Of a stretch of 64,000 nt of DNA, positions 1 through 9,578 are shown piece by piece. Position 1 is the stretch's first letter; every line of letters starts with the position of its first letter. The notes under the pieces are model-generated. The model was not told where the DNA came from and searched no databases. It saw only the letters and a list, made by a program, of their open reading frames with translations. The position numbers were made by a program, and so were the translations under genes. This DNA is from Adhaeribacter pallidiroseus (GTDB lineage Bacteria > Bacteroidota > Bacteroidia > Cytophagales > Hymenobacteraceae): contig NZ_QASA01000001.1 of the NCBI RefSeq assembly GCF_003340495.1, forward strand, positions 3,162,001 to 3,226,000, read 5' to 3'.

Positions 1-199
1 GCCGGTACACCATAAAAATTAACAGCAAACCAATGGCTCCCAAGATAAAAGCCGGTAAGGCTTTACTAAAAATTCCTATGCTCAGCATAAAAAGCATTAA
101 TCCGCCCGCCAATAACAAAGCAGTTTTTTGCTGTTGTTTTATTACCTGTTGGTAGTAAGACGTAAAATCTGCTTGTTTATCTGAATGCATTATAGCCAT
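1..199 (-). CDS. Membrane protein, partial (N-terminal part only)
   Basis: Reading the minus strand from an ATG at 199 gives about 66 residues, starting MAIMHSDKQADFTSYYQQ, before the window edge cuts the gene. A short polar, Gln-rich amphipathic N-terminus is followed by two hydrophobic stretches (roughly residues 27-42 and 47-63), which suggests a small integral membrane protein with cytoplasmic N-terminus. A second ATG at 190 is an alternative start. I do not recognise the family. It is divergent from the following gene. Confidence 0.5.
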   Translation of the reverse strand, partial: MAIMHSDKQADFTSYYQQVIKQQQKTALLLAGGLMLFMLSIGIFSKALPAFILGAIGLLLIFMVYR

Positions 200-394
200 T
201 AATGTCTGAGGTGGGTAGCTAAATAATTTTAATTCTAAAAAATTTAAATTTCCGGTAAGCCGAACATTTTAATAAATTACAAAACATTCCGGCGTACTGT
301 CGAAACTTATTTACAGCTTTAACGAAATATAAAAACAGGCTTTTAATCAGCGGCTTACCTCTACAGTTTCGTAAAAATTTAAAAATGTACCGCC

Positions 395-841
395 ATGAAA
401 AACAAAGAACTTTTTGACCACACTGTTAAGATACTGGTGAATGCGTATCTAGATAATTCGCTGGTACAAGGAAACTGCCACGCTTGTGCGGTTGGCAACA
501 TAATAGCCGCCAATATGCACCTAAAATACGATAAAAATTTAAAATGGATCGGCAAGCAAGTGGCCTGGCCCCAGGTATTTGTGACGGTAAGCTTTGAAAT
601 TGCCCAGGTAAGACGTCCCTGGAACTACAGTGGTCCGGCTAAAGAACAGATAAATGCCACCGGCTATACTTGGCAAGAACTGGCCCGGATCGAATATGCT
701 TTTGAAAGAGCCAGGTTTGCCAAAACCCAAGAGGAACGCATGTTTAACGGATTAATGGCGGTCATAGAAGTACTTAGCCAGATCCACGAAATGGACGAAA
801 CTACCAAAATCGCAACGCAAGGATTGTTTACCAAAGATTAA
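395..841 (+). CDS. Conserved hypothetical protein with CxxC motif, 148 aa
   Basis: A soluble, mostly helical protein with no signal peptide or membrane segment. The striking part is a GNCHACAVGN stretch near residues 26-35, with C28-x-x-C31 and an adjacent His, which could bind a metal or be redox active. The Trp/Pro-rich middle (residues 50-80) and helical C-terminus (residues 90-140) look well ordered. I recognise it only as the type of conserved protein of unknown function seen in Bacteroidota. It stands alone, convergent with the NRAMP-like gene and separated from it by about 120 bp without a clear terminator. Confidence 0.7.
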   Translation: MKNKELFDHTVKILVNAYLDNSLVQGNCHACAVGNIIAANMHLKYDKNLKWIGKQVAWPQVFVTVSFEIAQVRRPWNYSGPAKEQINATGYTWQELARIEYAFERARFAKTQEERMFNGLMAVIEVLSQIHEMDETTKIATQGLFTKD

Positions 842-961
842 AAAAATACGGCTACTTGGCAGTTATTTAAACCCGGTTTCCCGTTTATCGTCTTCAAAAA
901 CCTGAAAGATGCTATTCCCAAGTACGAATTTTTAAATTTTTAAGAGTATTCGCTTTACTAA

Positions 962-2155
962 TTACCCGGAAAATAAACGTGGCAGTTGACTCCAAAAAAC
1001 GTGTCCGCTCATCCAGGCCATTATTAGAACCACGGCTACGCCAAAAATAGTGAGCCAGGTGGGATGGCGGTAATTACCCACTACGCTGCTGCGGTATGCG
1101 GCTACTAATATAATCCCTAAAGTTATAGGTAAAATAAACCCATTAAGCGCCCCGGCCAAAATAAGCAACATAACCGGTTTACCTACCGAAATAAATATAA
1201 GTGTAGAAACCAGAATAAACCCAATAATAACTTTATTCTCATGTTGGGGAATAGCGGGATGAAAAAATTTTATAAAAGATACGGAAGTATAAGCTGAGCC
1301 AACAACGGAGGTAATAGCCGCTGCAAACATGACTATCCCGAACAGTTTATAGCCGATTTGGCCGGCGGCTAAAGCAAAAACCGAGGCCGGCGGATTAGCC
1401 GCATCTATCACTAAACCTTGCGCCACTACTCCTAGCGAAGCTAAAAATAACAATATACGAATGAACGAAGCAACGGCAATTCCCGAAATAGCACTGGTTA
1501 TAACCTGGGGCAACGCCTGGCTGCCCTTTACGCCGGCATCCAGTAAACGATGGCCGCCGGCAAAGGTAATATAGCCACCCACTGTACCTCCTACCAAGGT
1601 AATAATGGTTATTACCTCTACTTTATCGGGCAATAAGGTTTTAACCACAGCTTCCTGTAGCGGGGGCTTGGCGGTAAAAACCACGTACAAGATCAACAGG
1701 ATCATGAGCAAACCTAAAAGTTGGGCGAGTCTATCCATGGCTTTGCCGGCTTCTTTCACCATAAAAATACCAATGGCTGCCCCGGCCGATACAACAGCTC
1801 CCAACTCCGGCGAGATGCCCGTTAAAACCTGCAAACCTAATCCGGCCCCCGCCACATTGCCAATGTTGAAAGCCAATCCACCGGTTACAATTAAAATGGA
1901 AATAAAAACACCTAAACCCGGCAACACGGCATTAGCAATTTCCGGGGCCCTCTGCTGGGCCACCGCTATTACACGCCAAATGTTGAGCTGCACTCCCACA
2001 TCAATGATAACCGAAACCAGAATTACGAAGCCAAAGCTGGCCCCCAAAGACTGCGTAAAAACGGTAGTTTGCGTTAAAAAGCCGGGGCCAACCGCCGAAG
2101 TAGCCATTAAAAACGCGGCTCCCAGCAACACCTCCCCCTTTAATTTTGTTTTCAT
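962..2155 (-). CDS. NRAMP-family-like transporter of the 5-oxoprolinase locus
   Basis: An integral membrane protein of 397 aa with about 11 hydrophobic segments. It aligns by eye with the NRAMP-like protein (YcsG type) that accompanies pxpA/kipI/kipA in Bacillus. The hallmark metal-binding motifs of true NRAMP carriers are not visible: the first membrane segment reads [12 protein letters not shown] where DPGN is expected, and the sixth reads FAGGHRLLD where a MPH-type motif is expected. Transport of something other than Mn/Fe, for example 5-oxoproline or a related organic acid, is therefore an inference from context. Its ATG overlaps the pxpA stop as ATGA, so the two are translationally coupled. 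Confidence 0.85.
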   Translation of the reverse strand: MKTKLKGEVLLGAAFLMATSAVGPGFLTQTTVFTQSLGASFGFVILVSVIIDVGVQLNIWRVIAVAQQRAPEIANAVLPGLGVFISILIVTGGLAFNIGNVAGAGLGLQVLTGISPELGAVVSAGAAIGIFMVKEAGKAMDRLAQLLGLLMILLILYVVFTAKPPLQEAVVKTLLPDKVEVITIITLVGGTVGGYITFAGGHRLLDAGVKGSQALPQVITSAISGIAVASFIRILLFLASLGVVAQGLVIDAANPPASVFALAAGQIGYKLFGIVMFAAAITSVVGSAYTSVSFIKFFHPAIPQHENKVIIGFILVSTLIFISVGKPVMLLILAGALNGFILPITLGIILVAAYRSSVVGNYRHPTWLTIFGVAVVLIMAWMSGHVFWSQLPRLFSG

Positions 2156-2928
2156 GAGGACTTACCGCTGGCCCGGATGCCGATATTTTCCTGCAGCAAG
2201 GCTTTTTTAATTTTCTGAGCAAAAGCCACGGCGTGTGGGCCATCGCCGTGGATACATACCGTGTCGGCCTGGATCGGAATAAAATTGCCTGTTAAGGTTT
2301 TAACGGAATTTGTTTTCACCATTTGCAGCACTTGGCTGATAGCTTCTTTCTCATCGGTGATCAGGGCTTGGGGGTGCCGCCGAGGGATTAACGTACCATC
2401 TGGTTGATAGGTGCGGTCGGCGAAAACTTCACTGGCTACCAGCAAGCCGACTTCTTTCCCGGCCTTTATGAAAGCACTGTTGGCCAAACCGTACAAAATA
2501 ACTTCCGGATGGGTGTGGTATACAGCTTCGGCAATGGCTTGCGCGAGCCATGGGTTTACAGCAGCCATGTTGTAAAGGGCCCCGTGGGGTTTCACGTGGT
2601 GCAAGGTAGCACCCGCTGCTTTTACAAAACCCGCCAAAGCCCCCACCTGGTACACCACCATATCGTAAGCTTCTTCGGGAGAAATAGCTAATGCGCGCCG
2701 GCCAAAACCTACCAGATCGGGCAGACCCGGATGCGCCCCAATGGCAATGCCATGCTGTAAAGCTAGGTGTACGGTTTTTTTCATAACCGTCGGATCGCCG
2801 GCATGAAAGCCGCACGCAATATTTACCGAGCTAATGTAAGGTAAAATGGCTTCGTCGTTGCCGAGCTGGTAGGCACCAAAACTTTCTCCTAAATCACAGT
2901 TTAAATCAACCTCTCGTGTTTTATTCAT
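2152..2928 (-). CDS. pxpA: 5-oxoprolinase subunit A (LamB/YcsF family)
   Basis: PxpA is the subunit of the ATP-dependent PxpABC enzyme that opens 5-oxo-L-proline (pyroglutamate) to glutamate in the cytoplasm. The 258-aa length is normal. Family signatures are visible: [12 protein letters not shown] near the N-terminus, [11 protein letters not shown] around residue 36, [15 protein letters not shown], and VKPHGALYN. It is the third enzyme gene of a minus-strand cluster, but pxpB and pxpC lie upstream across a 593-bp gap, so it may need its own promoter. It is coupled to the downstream carrier by a 4-bp ATGA overlap. Confidence 0.95.
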   Translation of the reverse strand: MNKTREVDLNCDLGESFGAYQLGNDEAILPYISSVNIACGFHAGDPTVMKKTVHLALQHGIAIGAHPGLPDLVGFGRRALAISPEEAYDMVVYQVGALAGFVKAAGATLHHVKPHGALYNMAAVNPWLAQAIAEAVYHTHPEVILYGLANSAFIKAGKEVGLLVASEVFADRTYQPDGTLIPRRHPQALITDEKEAISQVLQMVKTNSVKTLTGNFIPIQADTVCIHGDGPHAVAFAQKIKKALLQENIGIRASGKSS

Positions 2929-3521
2929 GTCGGGCGTTTGAAAATTGTTTTTTTTAAATTTTTTACTTGAAAGCTCCTGATTTTTACCGGAACAAGATAA
3001 AAAGTTACGCTTAAAAAAGGCTCCTGACCTAATAAAAGTTGATTATGGTGGAAAGGTTGTTTTTTAGGTGGGCCGGTTTCCAACCGGCGGTGCTTGCCGC
3101 TAGTGCTATCACCCAGCTCGGGATGACCATGCACTCCACTTTTATTCTGAATTTATGCTATGCTTTATTCGATTCCAATCAACTTTTTACCTTTCAGAAC
3201 GAAGGTAATATATTTTAAAATTACCATAACCCAAGATTAACTTATAACCAACTGCAAAAAGCAAACAACCTCCGTTTGGCTCAAAAAGCTCTTCAAAGGT
3301 GCGTTGTGGCGTGGAACCACATTCCGCAGCGAAGCGAAGAAAGAAGAAAATAGGATTAGCTGCCTTCCCGTCCTTGTTTTTGGCTTGCCCGGAGGGTAGA
3401 AGGGTTTAGAAAACCCGCTGGTTATGGAGTAAACAGTTAATTTTTAAACAAGATAGCAATGCAGGATGGAGGCCAGCTCTTACTTTAAAAATGCCACTCC
3501 AAGCTCGCAGTAAAAGTTGCG
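2929..3521. other. 593-bp gap inside the pxp locus with a dispersed GC-rich repeat
   Basis: No convincing gene is seen on either strand. Around 3301-3400 lies a GC-rich stretch containing ATTCCGCAGCGAAGCGAAG, which resembles, in inverted orientation, stretches near 9470-9508 and, in the same orientation, 18497-18528. The gap separates pxpC from pxpA, which are normally adjacent, so an insertion or rearrangement is likely. Confidence 0.5.
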
Positions 3522-4529
3522 TTAGAATCGAACTTTGTAACCAATAGCCTGTTTGATCGCCTGCATTTGTTGTTCTTGCTGAATATAAAGAAAGTGGGCT
3601 TCCGGCAACGTTACTTCCCGGAAACAGATTTTTTGCCCCATGGGCACTTGGGCCAACGTGGAGAAATCCGCGGTAATAACCTGGCCAATGCGGGGGTAAC
3701 CGCCGGTGGTTTGGTGGTCGGCGAGTAAGGCAATGGGGTGCCCTTCGGGCGGCACCTGGATGGTACCAAAAGCAACCGCGCTGGAGATCATTTCTTGGGG
3801 CTCCTGCAGGCGCAAAGGCTCGCCTTGTAAGCGATAACCCATGCGGTCGGAATCGGTGGTAACGATAAATTCCTGATTCCAGAATGCCTCTTGGCTCGCC
3901 TGCGTGAACCAAGCATATTCCGGTCCCTTAAGTACCCGCACCGTAGAGCGGGTTTGCAGAGCCGGTAGCAGCCGGGGCGGAATGGTCCAGGAGGTTTGCC
4001 CGAAACCACCTATTGACGGTTTATAGGCAAGATTTTGGAGCATTTGCTCTCCCACGGAAGTAGCACCCGGACAAATTAATTCATCTCCCACCTGCAAAGC
4101 CCGTCCTTGAAAACCACCTATGTTGGCTCTTAAAAAAGTGGCATAACTCCCTAGTACTTTTGGTAAAGTAAAGCTTCCGGATATGGCTACGTAAGCCCGG
4201 CTCCCCTGCTTCGGAGCGCTAAATTGCAGCAAACTACCCGCCGACACGCGTATGGGGCGCCACATTTTTACTTTTTCGCCGTTGAGCATAGGGGTTAAGT
4301 CGCCACCGGTTATCGCCAGTAAATGATCTGCCTCAAAGTATATTTTAGGACCCAGGAAGGTAGTTTCAAGAGCAGCAGCCCTTTCTTCGTTGCCCACTAA
4401 TAAATTGGCAATCCGCAAGGCAACAGCATCCATCGGGCCGCTTACTATTATTCCTTCTTTCCGGTAGCCAAACCGGCCCGCATCCTGGATGGTAGTCAGC
4501 AAGCCCGAACCCATAATTTTAATGCTCAT
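3522..4529 (-). CDS. pxpC: 5-oxoprolinase subunit C (biotin-dependent carboxyltransferase-like, KipA family)
   Basis: PxpC (AHS2/KipA domain) forms the catalytic subcomplex with PxpB. The protein starts MSIKIMGSGLLTTIQDAGR, a typical N-terminus, and continues with GYRKEGIIVSGPMD, GGDLTP, and in the second half DRMGYRLQGEPL and GGYPRIGQVI, covering 335 aa as expected. The start is placed at the ATG at 4529 because a near-perfect ribosome binding site (AGAAGGAGG) lies just upstream; a longer reading to 4577 adds only a basic tail overlapping pxpB. The first 11 bases overlap the end of pxpB, indicating coupled translation. Confidence 0.95.
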   Translation of the reverse strand: MSIKIMGSGLLTTIQDAGRFGYRKEGIIVSGPMDAVALRIANLLVGNEERAAALETTFLGPKIYFEADHLLAITGGDLTPMLNGEKVKMWRPIRVSAGSLLQFSAPKQGSRAYVAISGSFTLPKVLGSYATFLRANIGGFQGRALQVGDELICPGATSVGEQMLQNLAYKPSIGGFGQTSWTIPPRLLPALQTRSTVRVLKGPEYAWFTQASQEAFWNQEFIVTTDSDRMGYRLQGEPLRLQEPQEMISSAVAFGTIQVPPEGHPIALLADHQTTGGYPRIGQVITADFSTLAQVPMGQKICFREVTLPEAHFLYIQQEQQMQAIKQAIGYKVRF

Positions 4530-5265
4530 GGGTAGCCTCCTTCTTTTTTGTAAACTGTTTTTCGGTAATGGCCACAAACTGTACTTGGTCGCCGGGTTGC
4601 AATAAACTTGGCCGGTCGCGGTGCGGATTAAACAACAATAAGGGCGTTTGGCCGATTAGTTGCCAACCACCCGGCGTTTGAATGGGGTACACGCCGGTTT
4701 GTTTACCGGCAATACCCACCGAACCAGCGGGCACCCGGGGCCGGGGTTTGTCTTTGCGCGGGGCCGCAATGGCGGGGTTCATTCCTCCTAAAAACGGAAA
4801 GCCCGGGGCAAAACCAATCATATATACCAGGTAAGTGGTTTGGGTATGTAACTTTATAATGTCTTTTGGCTTTAAGCCGTGTAAATTGGCTACGTAGAGC
4901 AAGTCCGGGCCAAATTTACCGCCGTAACATACGGGAATTTCTATTGCTTTTAATTCGGATTTTTCCGGGCTGGATTCTTCAAAATAAGGCATTTCGGCGA
5001 GATAAGCCATTACCGCATCATAAGGATTCCGTGATCCTCGCTGGCTTACAATCCAGGGATCGTAAAAAATGGTTAAAGTAGTAAAAGCGGGAACGTATTC
5101 CACCAAACCCGGAAACGGATGCTGATCCAGGAACTCCGTAGTTGCTTGAATATGCTGATGCGTCAGGCGGTTAATATGGTCGCCGAACTCCAAGATTATG
5201 GCGGCATCGCCTAAGGGGTAAAAGTTTACGGCCGGTATATTCCCGGGTTCCAATGAGTTTCCCAT
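4519..5265 (-). CDS. pxpB: 5-oxoprolinase subunit B (KipI/AHS1 family)
   Basis: PxpB is the AHS1-domain partner of PxpC; in Bacillus the same protein (KipI) was first known as a kinase inhibitor. The 248-aa sequence has the expected N-terminal PLGDAAIILEFGD segment and the highly conserved C-terminal block GFAPGFPFLGGMN, RVPAGSVGIAG and YPIQTPGGWQLIG. It is the first gene of the minus-strand cluster and ends 11 bp inside pxpC. The start at ATG 5265 fits the family N-terminus; no strong promoter match was seen upstream. Confidence 0.95.
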   Translation of the reverse strand: MGNSLEPGNIPAVNFYPLGDAAIILEFGDHINRLTHQHIQATTEFLDQHPFPGLVEYVPAFTTLTIFYDPWIVSQRGSRNPYDAVMAYLAEMPYFEESSPEKSELKAIEIPVCYGGKFGPDLLYVANLHGLKPKDIIKLHTQTTYLVYMIGFAPGFPFLGGMNPAIAAPRKDKPRPRVPAGSVGIAGKQTGVYPIQTPGGWQLIGQTPLLLFNPHRDRPSLLQPGDQVQFVAITEKQFTKKKEATHEH

Positions 5266-5489
5266 ACGGCAGGTAGAATAGCCTACCTATTTACGGATTT
5301 TTTTAAAATTTTACCTGTGCTTGCAATATTTTATCGCTGCAATAAATTAGAACGAAGCTGGTTTGCTCCATAATAGGGAAAAAGCAATTTTAAAAGAGCC
5401 GCAGAAAATCATTTATCTATTTATTCCCAACAGCCATCGTAAAAATAGATTTAAAAAATTAAAAACGGTCTGTGTACTTTTAAGGCTGT

Positions 5490-8081
5490 ATGAGAAGAGA
5501 TTGGATGCACCTATGGAGCGTAAGCCTCCTGAGCCTGGTAGTATTGGCCGGAATGGCTTGCAGTAAAAAAACGATGGTTACGCAAAGTATACCCCTGGAA
5601 AACGGCGTAAGCAAACCTTTAGCGGATTACCGGAAAGCTGTGATTAGGCAGCTGGGTTATATCTTGCATTTTACTATTCGGGATGGGAAAAACGCTCCTG
5701 TTGCGGGCCAGGAAACCATTACCTTTTGTCTGAAAAAAACGGGCGCGCCGCTGCAAATTGATTTTAAAGAAAAACCCGATCACCTGCAAACAGTACGGGT
5801 AAACGACCAAGCTATTCCCATTCAGCATCAAAATGAACACTTGGTTATTCCGGCTAAAAATTTAAAAAAAGGACTGAATACAATAAATATAGCTTTTAGC
5901 GCCGGCAATTTATCGTTAAACCGCAACGAAGATTACTTGTACACCTTGTTGGTACCCGACCGGGCGCGTACCGTTTTCCCCGTGTTTGATCAACCTAACC
6001 TGAAAGCCAGTTTTACTTTAACCTTAACGGTTCCGCCAGGTTGGCAAGCCGTAACCAACGCGCCTCTGCTGGATTCTACTGCCGGAGAAAACAGCAAAAC
6101 TTTTCGCTTTGCACCTTCCGATACCATGAGCACCTATTTGTTTTCGTTTGCGGCGGGTAAATTTAAACAAGTAAGCCAAATGGTGTACGGGCGGCCCATG
6201 CAGCTCTTGCACCGCGAAACGGATCCGGATAAGCTCCAACTAAGTCTAAACCCTATTTTCCAGATTCACGGCGCTGCGCTGCAGTTTATGCAGGATTATA
6301 CGCAAATCTCCTACCCTTTCCAAAAGTTTGATTTTGTGGCCATCCCGGACTTTCAGTACGGCGGCATGGAACACGTGGGCGCAATCGATTACAAAGCTGC
6401 GGCCTTGTTTTTAGACGAAGGCGCAACCCAGGACCAGAAACTAGCCCGTTCCAGCGTAATCTCGCACGAAACCGCGCACATGTGGTTCGGCGACTTGGTA
6501 ACCATGCAATGGTTCAACGATGTGTGGATGAAAGAAGTGTTCGCCAATTTTATGGCCGATAAAATTACCCAGGTAGCCGAAGCCAATACCAATTACGACT
6601 TAAAATTTCTGGTGGACCATTTGCCGGCCGCTTATGCCGTAGACCGCACCGTCGGGGCAAACCCCATCCGGCAGCAGCTCGATAATTTGCAGGATGCCGG
6701 CACCCTATACGGTAATATTATTTACCACAAAGCTCCCGTAATGATGCGGCAACTGGAACGGCTCATGGGCGAAGCTGCTTTTAAAGCCGGGCTGCAGGAA
6801 TATTTAAAAAAATACGCTTTCGGTAACGCTACCTGGCCCGATCTAATTCAAATTCTGGATGCCCATACGCCTACCGACCTACAGGCCTGGAATCAGGTTT
6901 GGGTAAATGAAGCCGGCCGGCCGGTGTTTAATTACGATTTGCAAACCGACGGCTCCAAAATAAAACAGTTGAAAATAACCCAAAAAGCCGAAGACAACTC
7001 CGATCGCCTCTGGCCCCAACTATTTGAAATTACCCTGGTGTACCCCGACCGGCTGCAGGAACTCACTGTGAACATGAATGCCCGCGAAGTAAGTGTACCA
7101 CAGGCCACAGGGGCTGCCACTCCTAGTTTCATTTTGTTTAATAGCTCCGGTACCGGTTACGGCGTATTCCCTGTTGCTGATGCAGGGGCCCAGGATCTCA
7201 CAAATTTAAAAAACCCGGTAAGCCGGGCTTCCGGCTATATTAGTTTGTACGAGAACATGCTCCATGGCCACGGCCTTACGCCTTATAGATTATTGGGTTT
7301 TTACCGCACCGCCCTGCTCCACGAAACCGAAGAGTTAAATTTAAAACTAGTAACCAGTAACCTGACCGACATTTTCTGGCGACTAGTAAAACCTCTCGAT
7401 CGGCTCGCCCTGGCCGAAGAGTTGGAAAAGGAATTAGGGCAAGCGATGGAAAAGGCTTCGGCCTCGAATAATAAAAAGTTATTATTTAAAACGTACCAGA
7501 GTATCGCCCTCACCGCTGCGGCGCAAAAGCAATTATACCGTATCTGGGAGCAAGAGCAGCCTCCCGCAGGCGTAAAACTCACCGAAGATGATTACACCTC
7601 CTTGGCGCAAGCGCTTGCTCTTCGCGATTATACGGATAGTCCGCAAATTTTAAAAAAACAACTTGCCCGCATCAAAAACCCCGACCGCCAACAGCGCTTG
7701 CAATTTTTAATGCCGGCTTTAGCTTCTGAGGCAAGCGAGCGCGATGCTTTTTTTGCGTCGCTGCAGCAAGAGACCAACCGCGAAAAAGAAGCCTGGGTAG
7801 TTACAGCCCTCAGTTACCTGCACCACCCCTTGCGCCAGCAAACTTCCGAAAAATACCTGGCTACCAGCTTAGATTTATTGCAAGAAATTCAAAAAACCGG
7901 CGATATTTTCTTTCCGTACGCCTGGCTGCAGGGCACCTTCGGTGCGTACCAAACGCCCGCAGCCGCGAACACCGTCCGGACTTTCCTGCAACAACATCCA
8001 AATTATAATCCCAAATTAAAAGCCAAGATTTTACAAGCCGCTGATGATTTGTTTCGGGCAGAGCGGTTAGTTGGGAAATAG
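5490..8081 (+). CDS. M1-family zinc aminopeptidase, probably a lipoprotein
   Basis: This 863-aa protein is an M1 metallopeptidase that removes N-terminal residues from peptides, probably in the periplasm or at the outer membrane. The N-terminus has a hydrophobic segment ending LVVLAGMACS, a slightly atypical lipobox with Cys at residue 24. The zinc site is clear: H326-E-T-A-H330 followed after 18 residues by a Glu in MKEVFANF. The substrate-anchoring motif reads YGGMEH instead of the classical GAMEN. The N-terminal beta-domain covers residues 40-230, the catalytic domain 240-480, and a long helical C-terminal domain follows. An ISAs1-type element has inserted about 40 bp after the stop codon without touching the gene. 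Confidence 0.93.
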   Translation: MRRDWMHLWSVSLLSLVVLAGMACSKKTMVTQSIPLENGVSKPLADYRKAVIRQLGYILHFTIRDGKNAPVAGQETITFCLKKTGAPLQIDFKEKPDHLQTVRVNDQAIPIQHQNEHLVIPAKNLKKGLNTINIAFSAGNLSLNRNEDYLYTLLVPDRARTVFPVFDQPNLKASFTLTLTVPPGWQAVTNAPLLDSTAGENSKTFRFAPSDTMSTYLFSFAAGKFKQVSQMVYGRPMQLLHRETDPDKLQLSLNPIFQIHGAALQFMQDYTQISYPFQKFDFVAIPDFQYGGMEHVGAIDYKAAALFLDEGATQDQKLARSSVISHETAHMWFGDLVTMQWFNDVWMKEVFANFMADKITQVAEANTNYDLKFLVDHLPAAYAVDRTVGANPIRQQLDNLQDAGTLYGNIIYHKAPVMMRQLERLMGEAAFKAGLQEYLKKYAFGNATWPDLIQILDAHTPTDLQAWNQVWVNEAGRPVFNYDLQTDGSKIKQLKITQKAEDNSDRLWPQLFEITLVYPDRLQELTVNMNAREVSVPQATGAATPSFILFNSSGTGYGVFPVADAGAQDLTNLKNPVSRASGYISLYENMLHGHGLTPYRLLGFYRTALLHETEELNLKLVTSNLTDIFWRLVKPLDRLALAEELEKELGQAMEKASASNNKKLLFKTYQSIALTAAAQKQLYRIWEQEQPPAGVKLTEDDYTSLAQALALRDYTDSPQILKKQLARIKNPDRQQRLQFLMPALASEASERDAFFASLQQETNREKEAWVVTALSYLHHPLRQQTSEKYLATSLDLLQEIQKTGDIFFPYAWLQGTFGAYQTPAAANTVRTFLQQHPNYNPKLKAKILQAADDLFRAERLVGK

Positions 8082-8120
8082 CTTGTCTTTTTTTGGTTGT
8101 GGGATGTCCCCCTTTGGAGG

Positions 8121-9285
8121 CAGGGCCGTTAAGTTCTAAATTACGTAAACTAAAGGGACTAGCAAAAAAGCAAAAAGATGGAGACCAGTAGCATTAGTTT
8201 ACTAGCGTGTTTACGGGAAGTACCCGATTTCCGGCGGGCCCAAGGGCGGCGCTACCCTTTAGCGGAGACCTTAAGTATGATTGTAATGAGCATCATGAGC
8301 GGCTATTGCGCTTACCGGGAGATCGGTAGGTTCCTGCAAAACAACCGGGAAGTACTGGCCTCTTGCCTGGAACTGAACCGAAAACAAGTGCCCAGTTATA
8401 TAACGATTCGTCAATTGCTGATGCACGTTGATTTTAAAGCATTAGCTCAGGCTTTCCGCCGCTGGGTAGGAGTCCCAGATCAGGGTGGGCGTTGGCTCAG
8501 TATCGATGGCAAGAGCCTCAAGTCGACGGTTCGGGAACATGACAACGAACAGCAGAACTTTGTGGTGTTGGTGAGCGCTTTCTGCCAGCAAACAGGACTG
8601 GTGGAGGAAGTAGAACGGTTCGACAATGGGCAGCAAAGTGAGATCAGCAGCGTACGGGCGTTGTTAAGCCGCTTGCAGCAACGTGGCTTGCTGCTGACGT
8701 TAGATGCGTTGCATTGCCAAAAAAAACAGTAGCCCTCATTGTTTCTAATCGGCAGCACTACCTCATTAAGGTCAAAAGTAACCAGCCAAAGTTGCTGATA
8801 GCTATGCAACAGGTAGCGAACTGTACGCCGGCGATGGGACAGTGGCAAGAAAGTGAGCGCAGCCGGGGACGGTTCGTGCAACGGGTAGTAGCCGTCTACC
8901 CGGCCAGTGCCGAAGCAAAAGCCGATTGGCCGGGGCTGGCGTGGTTTATTCGCTTGGTGCGGAAAGGACAACGGCAGCATCAAGCTTTTGAACGGACGAG
9001 TTATTACATTTGCAGCGATCAAAAAGCACCGGCGGCGATGCTGGCTAAAGCTATTCGGGGACATTGGGGAATTGAAAACCGCCTGCATTGGGAGAAAGAT
9101 GTGACTTTGAAAGAAGACAAGAATAGAATTAGTTGCGGACAAGCACCGGAAAACCTGTCTTTATTGAAGAACATGGCTTTAAACTTAGCGCGTAAAAACG
9201 GCTTCAGTTCCATGAAACAAGCTATTATGAATTTTGCTAATAAAGTTATAAACATGGCTAAGCTCTTTAGAACTTAACGGCCCTA
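8121..9285 (+). mobile_element. ISAs1-family insertion sequence, complete with terminal inverted repeats
   Basis: The element has 19-bp perfect inverted repeats, AGGGCCGTTAAGTTCTAAA at 8122-8140 and its complement at 9266-9284, with one further unmatched base at each end. The transposase stop codon lies inside the right repeat. Just outside, CCCTTTGGAGG occurs on both sides (8110-8120 and 9286-9296), consistent with a target duplication of 8-11 bp, although this motif is itself a common type of spacer sequence. Removing the element rejoins a continuous G-rich spacer downstream of the aminopeptidase gene. Confidence 0.85.
8178..9277 (+). pseudogene. ISAs1-family DDE transposase, interrupted by a frameshift at an A8 run
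   Basis: Two open frames together make one ISAs1 transposase. The first (8178-8732) carries the N-terminal DDE_Tnp_1-associated domain (FRRAQGRRYPL), the first catalytic Asp in LSIDGKSLKST and the second Asp in LLLTLDALHCQKK. The second (to 9277) continues with TVALIVSNRQHYLIKVKSNQP and holds the catalytic Glu region GIENRLHWEKDVTLKED. The junction is an A8 run (8719-8726). One more A would restore the family reading HCQKKTV. The run also forms a canonical A_AAA_AAA slippery heptamer in the right phase, so minus-one ribosomal frameshifting could make a full protein. A single-base loss or consensus error is the other reading. Confidence 0.85.
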
Positions 9286-9578
9286 CCCTTTGGAGGGGGT
9301 TGGGGGAGGAATTTCTACTGCTCTTCTTTGGAAAGATTGCATCTTTCCAGGCATTGGTGCTATCTAGCTTGACACGGCTGAGTTGGCTCCGGGGGCTTGT
9401 TTAACCCCTCCCCCCTCCTGGGACCTCCCCTAAAAACAGGGAAGGAGATGCGGCTACTACTTCTTTCGTCCTTTCCTCGTTCCGCTTCGGAATTCTGCTG
9501 CGCAGAACCTGCTTCTTGTGGTAAAAATATAATCCGATAATAATCCGTGTAATCAGCTATTATCGGTACGTTTCGCTA
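9286..9578. repeat. Spacer with a copy of a dispersed GC-rich intergenic repeat
   Basis: No gene is visible. The stretch 9351-9512 contains GGTGCTATCTAG (9356-9367) and, further on, CCTTTCCTCGTTCCGCTTCGG followed by a small CTGCTGCGCAG hairpin near 9495. The same ordered pieces, diverged, occur in inverted orientation at 18478-18606, and the second piece also at 3321-3346. Confidence 0.4.

Noticed and set aside
1605-2210. Long plus-strand frame opposite the NRAMP-like gene
   Set aside because: It is antisense to a clear membrane protein gene, has low-complexity Thr/Pro/Ala content and no recognisable domain.
3406-3912. Minus-strand frame of 168 codons overlapping pxpC
   Set aside because: Out of phase with pxpC, with composition typical of an alternative-frame shadow.
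5363-5566. Small plus-strand frame before the aminopeptidase
   Set aside because: Overlaps the signal peptide region of the M1 gene in another frame and has no support of its own.
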